In this document: positions 13,035-13,638 of the stretch, piece by piece
How the letters are laid out: every line of letters starts with the position of its first letter
Numbering within the stretch: the stretch's first letter is position 1
Origin: an uncultured Holophagaceae bacterium
GTDB lineage: Bacteria; Acidobacteriota; Holophagae; Holophagales; Holophagaceae
Reading direction: 5' to 3'
NCBI GenBank assembly: GCA_903890595.1
Contig: CAITBU010000166.1
Location: 1 to 13,638 of the forward strand
Length of the DNA stretch: 13,638 nucleotides
Made by a program: the position numbers and the translations under genes
Notes under the pieces: generated by a model
Told to the model about the DNA's origin: nothing
Seen by the model: the letters and a program-made list of their open reading frames with translations, nothing else
The model's database searches: none

Positions 13035-13638
13035 GGATCAACCGCCTAGCCTGGTCCAGCGCAGCCAGCTCAAGCGCCTCCCGGGGGTCGAGCACCCACA
13101 GGATCCCATCCTCCCGGTGCGCACCCCCCATGAGGCCTGGGACTCGAGCCAGTTCCGGCAGGCTGCGCAGGAGGACATTGCCCTTGCCCAGCACCTCGTC
13201 CACCCCCAGGGCTGCGCACTCGTGCCCATCCTCCAGGAGCACAAAGGCGGGGTGGGCCTCAGGGGCCGGTAGCCCCAGGCAAGCCAGCAGGGAGGACATG
13301 GGCACGGCCCTTCCCAACTCCTGGACCGCGGCCCCGCAGACCAGGGGGACCCGACCGGCCCGAACCCGCAGGACGCTCTCCAGGGGCAGGCCAAAGGTGT
13401 GCTGGCCGCAGCGAACCTTCAGGCAGGCCAGCACCACCCGGTGGAGGGGCAGCCGAAGGCTGACCAGGCTGCCCCGGCCGGCCTCGCTGCTCAGGTGTAG
13501 TTCCCCGCCCAGGGCCTCCACCTCGCTCCGCACCACATCCAACCCAACGCCTCGCCCCGAGAGCTCGGTGACTTCCTCCCGGGTAGAGAAGCCGGGCTCA
13601 AGGACGATGCGGAGAAGGGCCTCCGGCGAAGGCGTAGC
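13027..13638 (-). CDS. cheA: Chemotaxis histidine kinase CheA, C-terminal part (5' end beyond window)
   Basis: 203 residues are visible in the frame that enters at 13638. The end of the CheA ATPase domain is seen: PGFSTREEVTELSGRGVGLD (15-34) containing the G2 box GRGVGLDVVR, then VEALGGELHLSSEAGRGS (40-57) and LRLPL. The CheW-like P5 regulatory domain follows (about 66-203), with LPLESVLRV, GVDEVLGKGNVLLRSLP and a final GILWVLDP strand. P1 (phospho-His), P3 and most of P4 lie outside. It autophosphorylates in receptor arrays and feeds CheY. It overlaps cheW by 8 bp, and apart from cheW the visible window has no cheY, cheB or cheR. Confidence 0.93.
   Translation of the reverse strand, partial: ATPSPEALLRIVLEPGFSTREEVTELSGRGVGLDVVRSEVEALGGELHLSSEAGRGSLVSLRLPLHRVVLACLKVRCGQHTFGLPLESVLRVRAGRVPLVCGAAVQELGRAVPMSSLLACLGLPAPEAHPAFVLLEDGHECAALGVDEVLGKGNVLLRSLPELARVPGLMGGAHREDGILWVLDPREALELAALDQARRLIHV

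Overview
The window is GC-rich and fully coding on the minus strand. It holds twelve complete or nearly complete reading frames plus one clipped frame at each end. Genes are tightly packed, with 1-bp, 4-bp, 8-bp and longer overlaps and no gene-free stretch over about 115 bp. The contents point to a Gram-negative, motile, free-living bacterium: a chemotaxis kinase and receptor, a heptose-phosphatase-like HAD enzyme, a TolB-like exported propeller and a periplasmic lytic transglycosylase. The style (GC-rich, MCP ending in FKLS, PA-rich TolB-like protein) would fit Acidobacteriota such as the Holophagae, or a deltaproteobacterial lineage. That placement is a guess, because no marker gene here settles it.

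Layout in the direction of transcription (right to left). (1) Chemotaxis end: the C-terminal part of CheA (13027-13638, continuing past the window), overlapping a short divergent CheW. (2) Two housekeeping genes, fabH (probably starting at a TTG with a strong Shine-Dalgarno) and rsmD, inserted between cheW and the receptor. (3) A signalling block: a six-TM methyl-accepting receptor (mcp), then a membrane histidine kinase, then a REC-GAF-pseudokinase protein joined to the kinase by an ATGA overlap. A strong GNRA-loop hairpin lies between mcp and the kinase. (4) An exported TolB-like propeller, a HAD phosphatase of the GmhB type without the usual zinc cysteines, and sfsA, with overlapping ends. 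(5) Glycine-cleavage genes gcvT and gcvH, separated by a short intergenic tandem of 7-bp units, then an MltD-like lytic transglycosylase cut by the left edge.

How the genes may work together: CheA/CheW plus the receptor form a chemosensory array, while the kinase and its REC partner look like a phosphorelay co-transcribed with that receptor. GcvT and GcvH are two of the glycine-cleavage proteins; GcvP and Lpd are not in the window. The rest is housekeeping or envelope metabolism. I see no mobile element, tRNA, rRNA, CRISPR array or phage gene. I do not see a clearly new biological system. The most unusual points are the degenerate kinase with an N-terminal receiver, the altered receptor tip, the zinc-ligand-less GmhB-like enzyme, the 25-residue triple repeat in the kinase signalling helix, and the hairpins at gene junctions.
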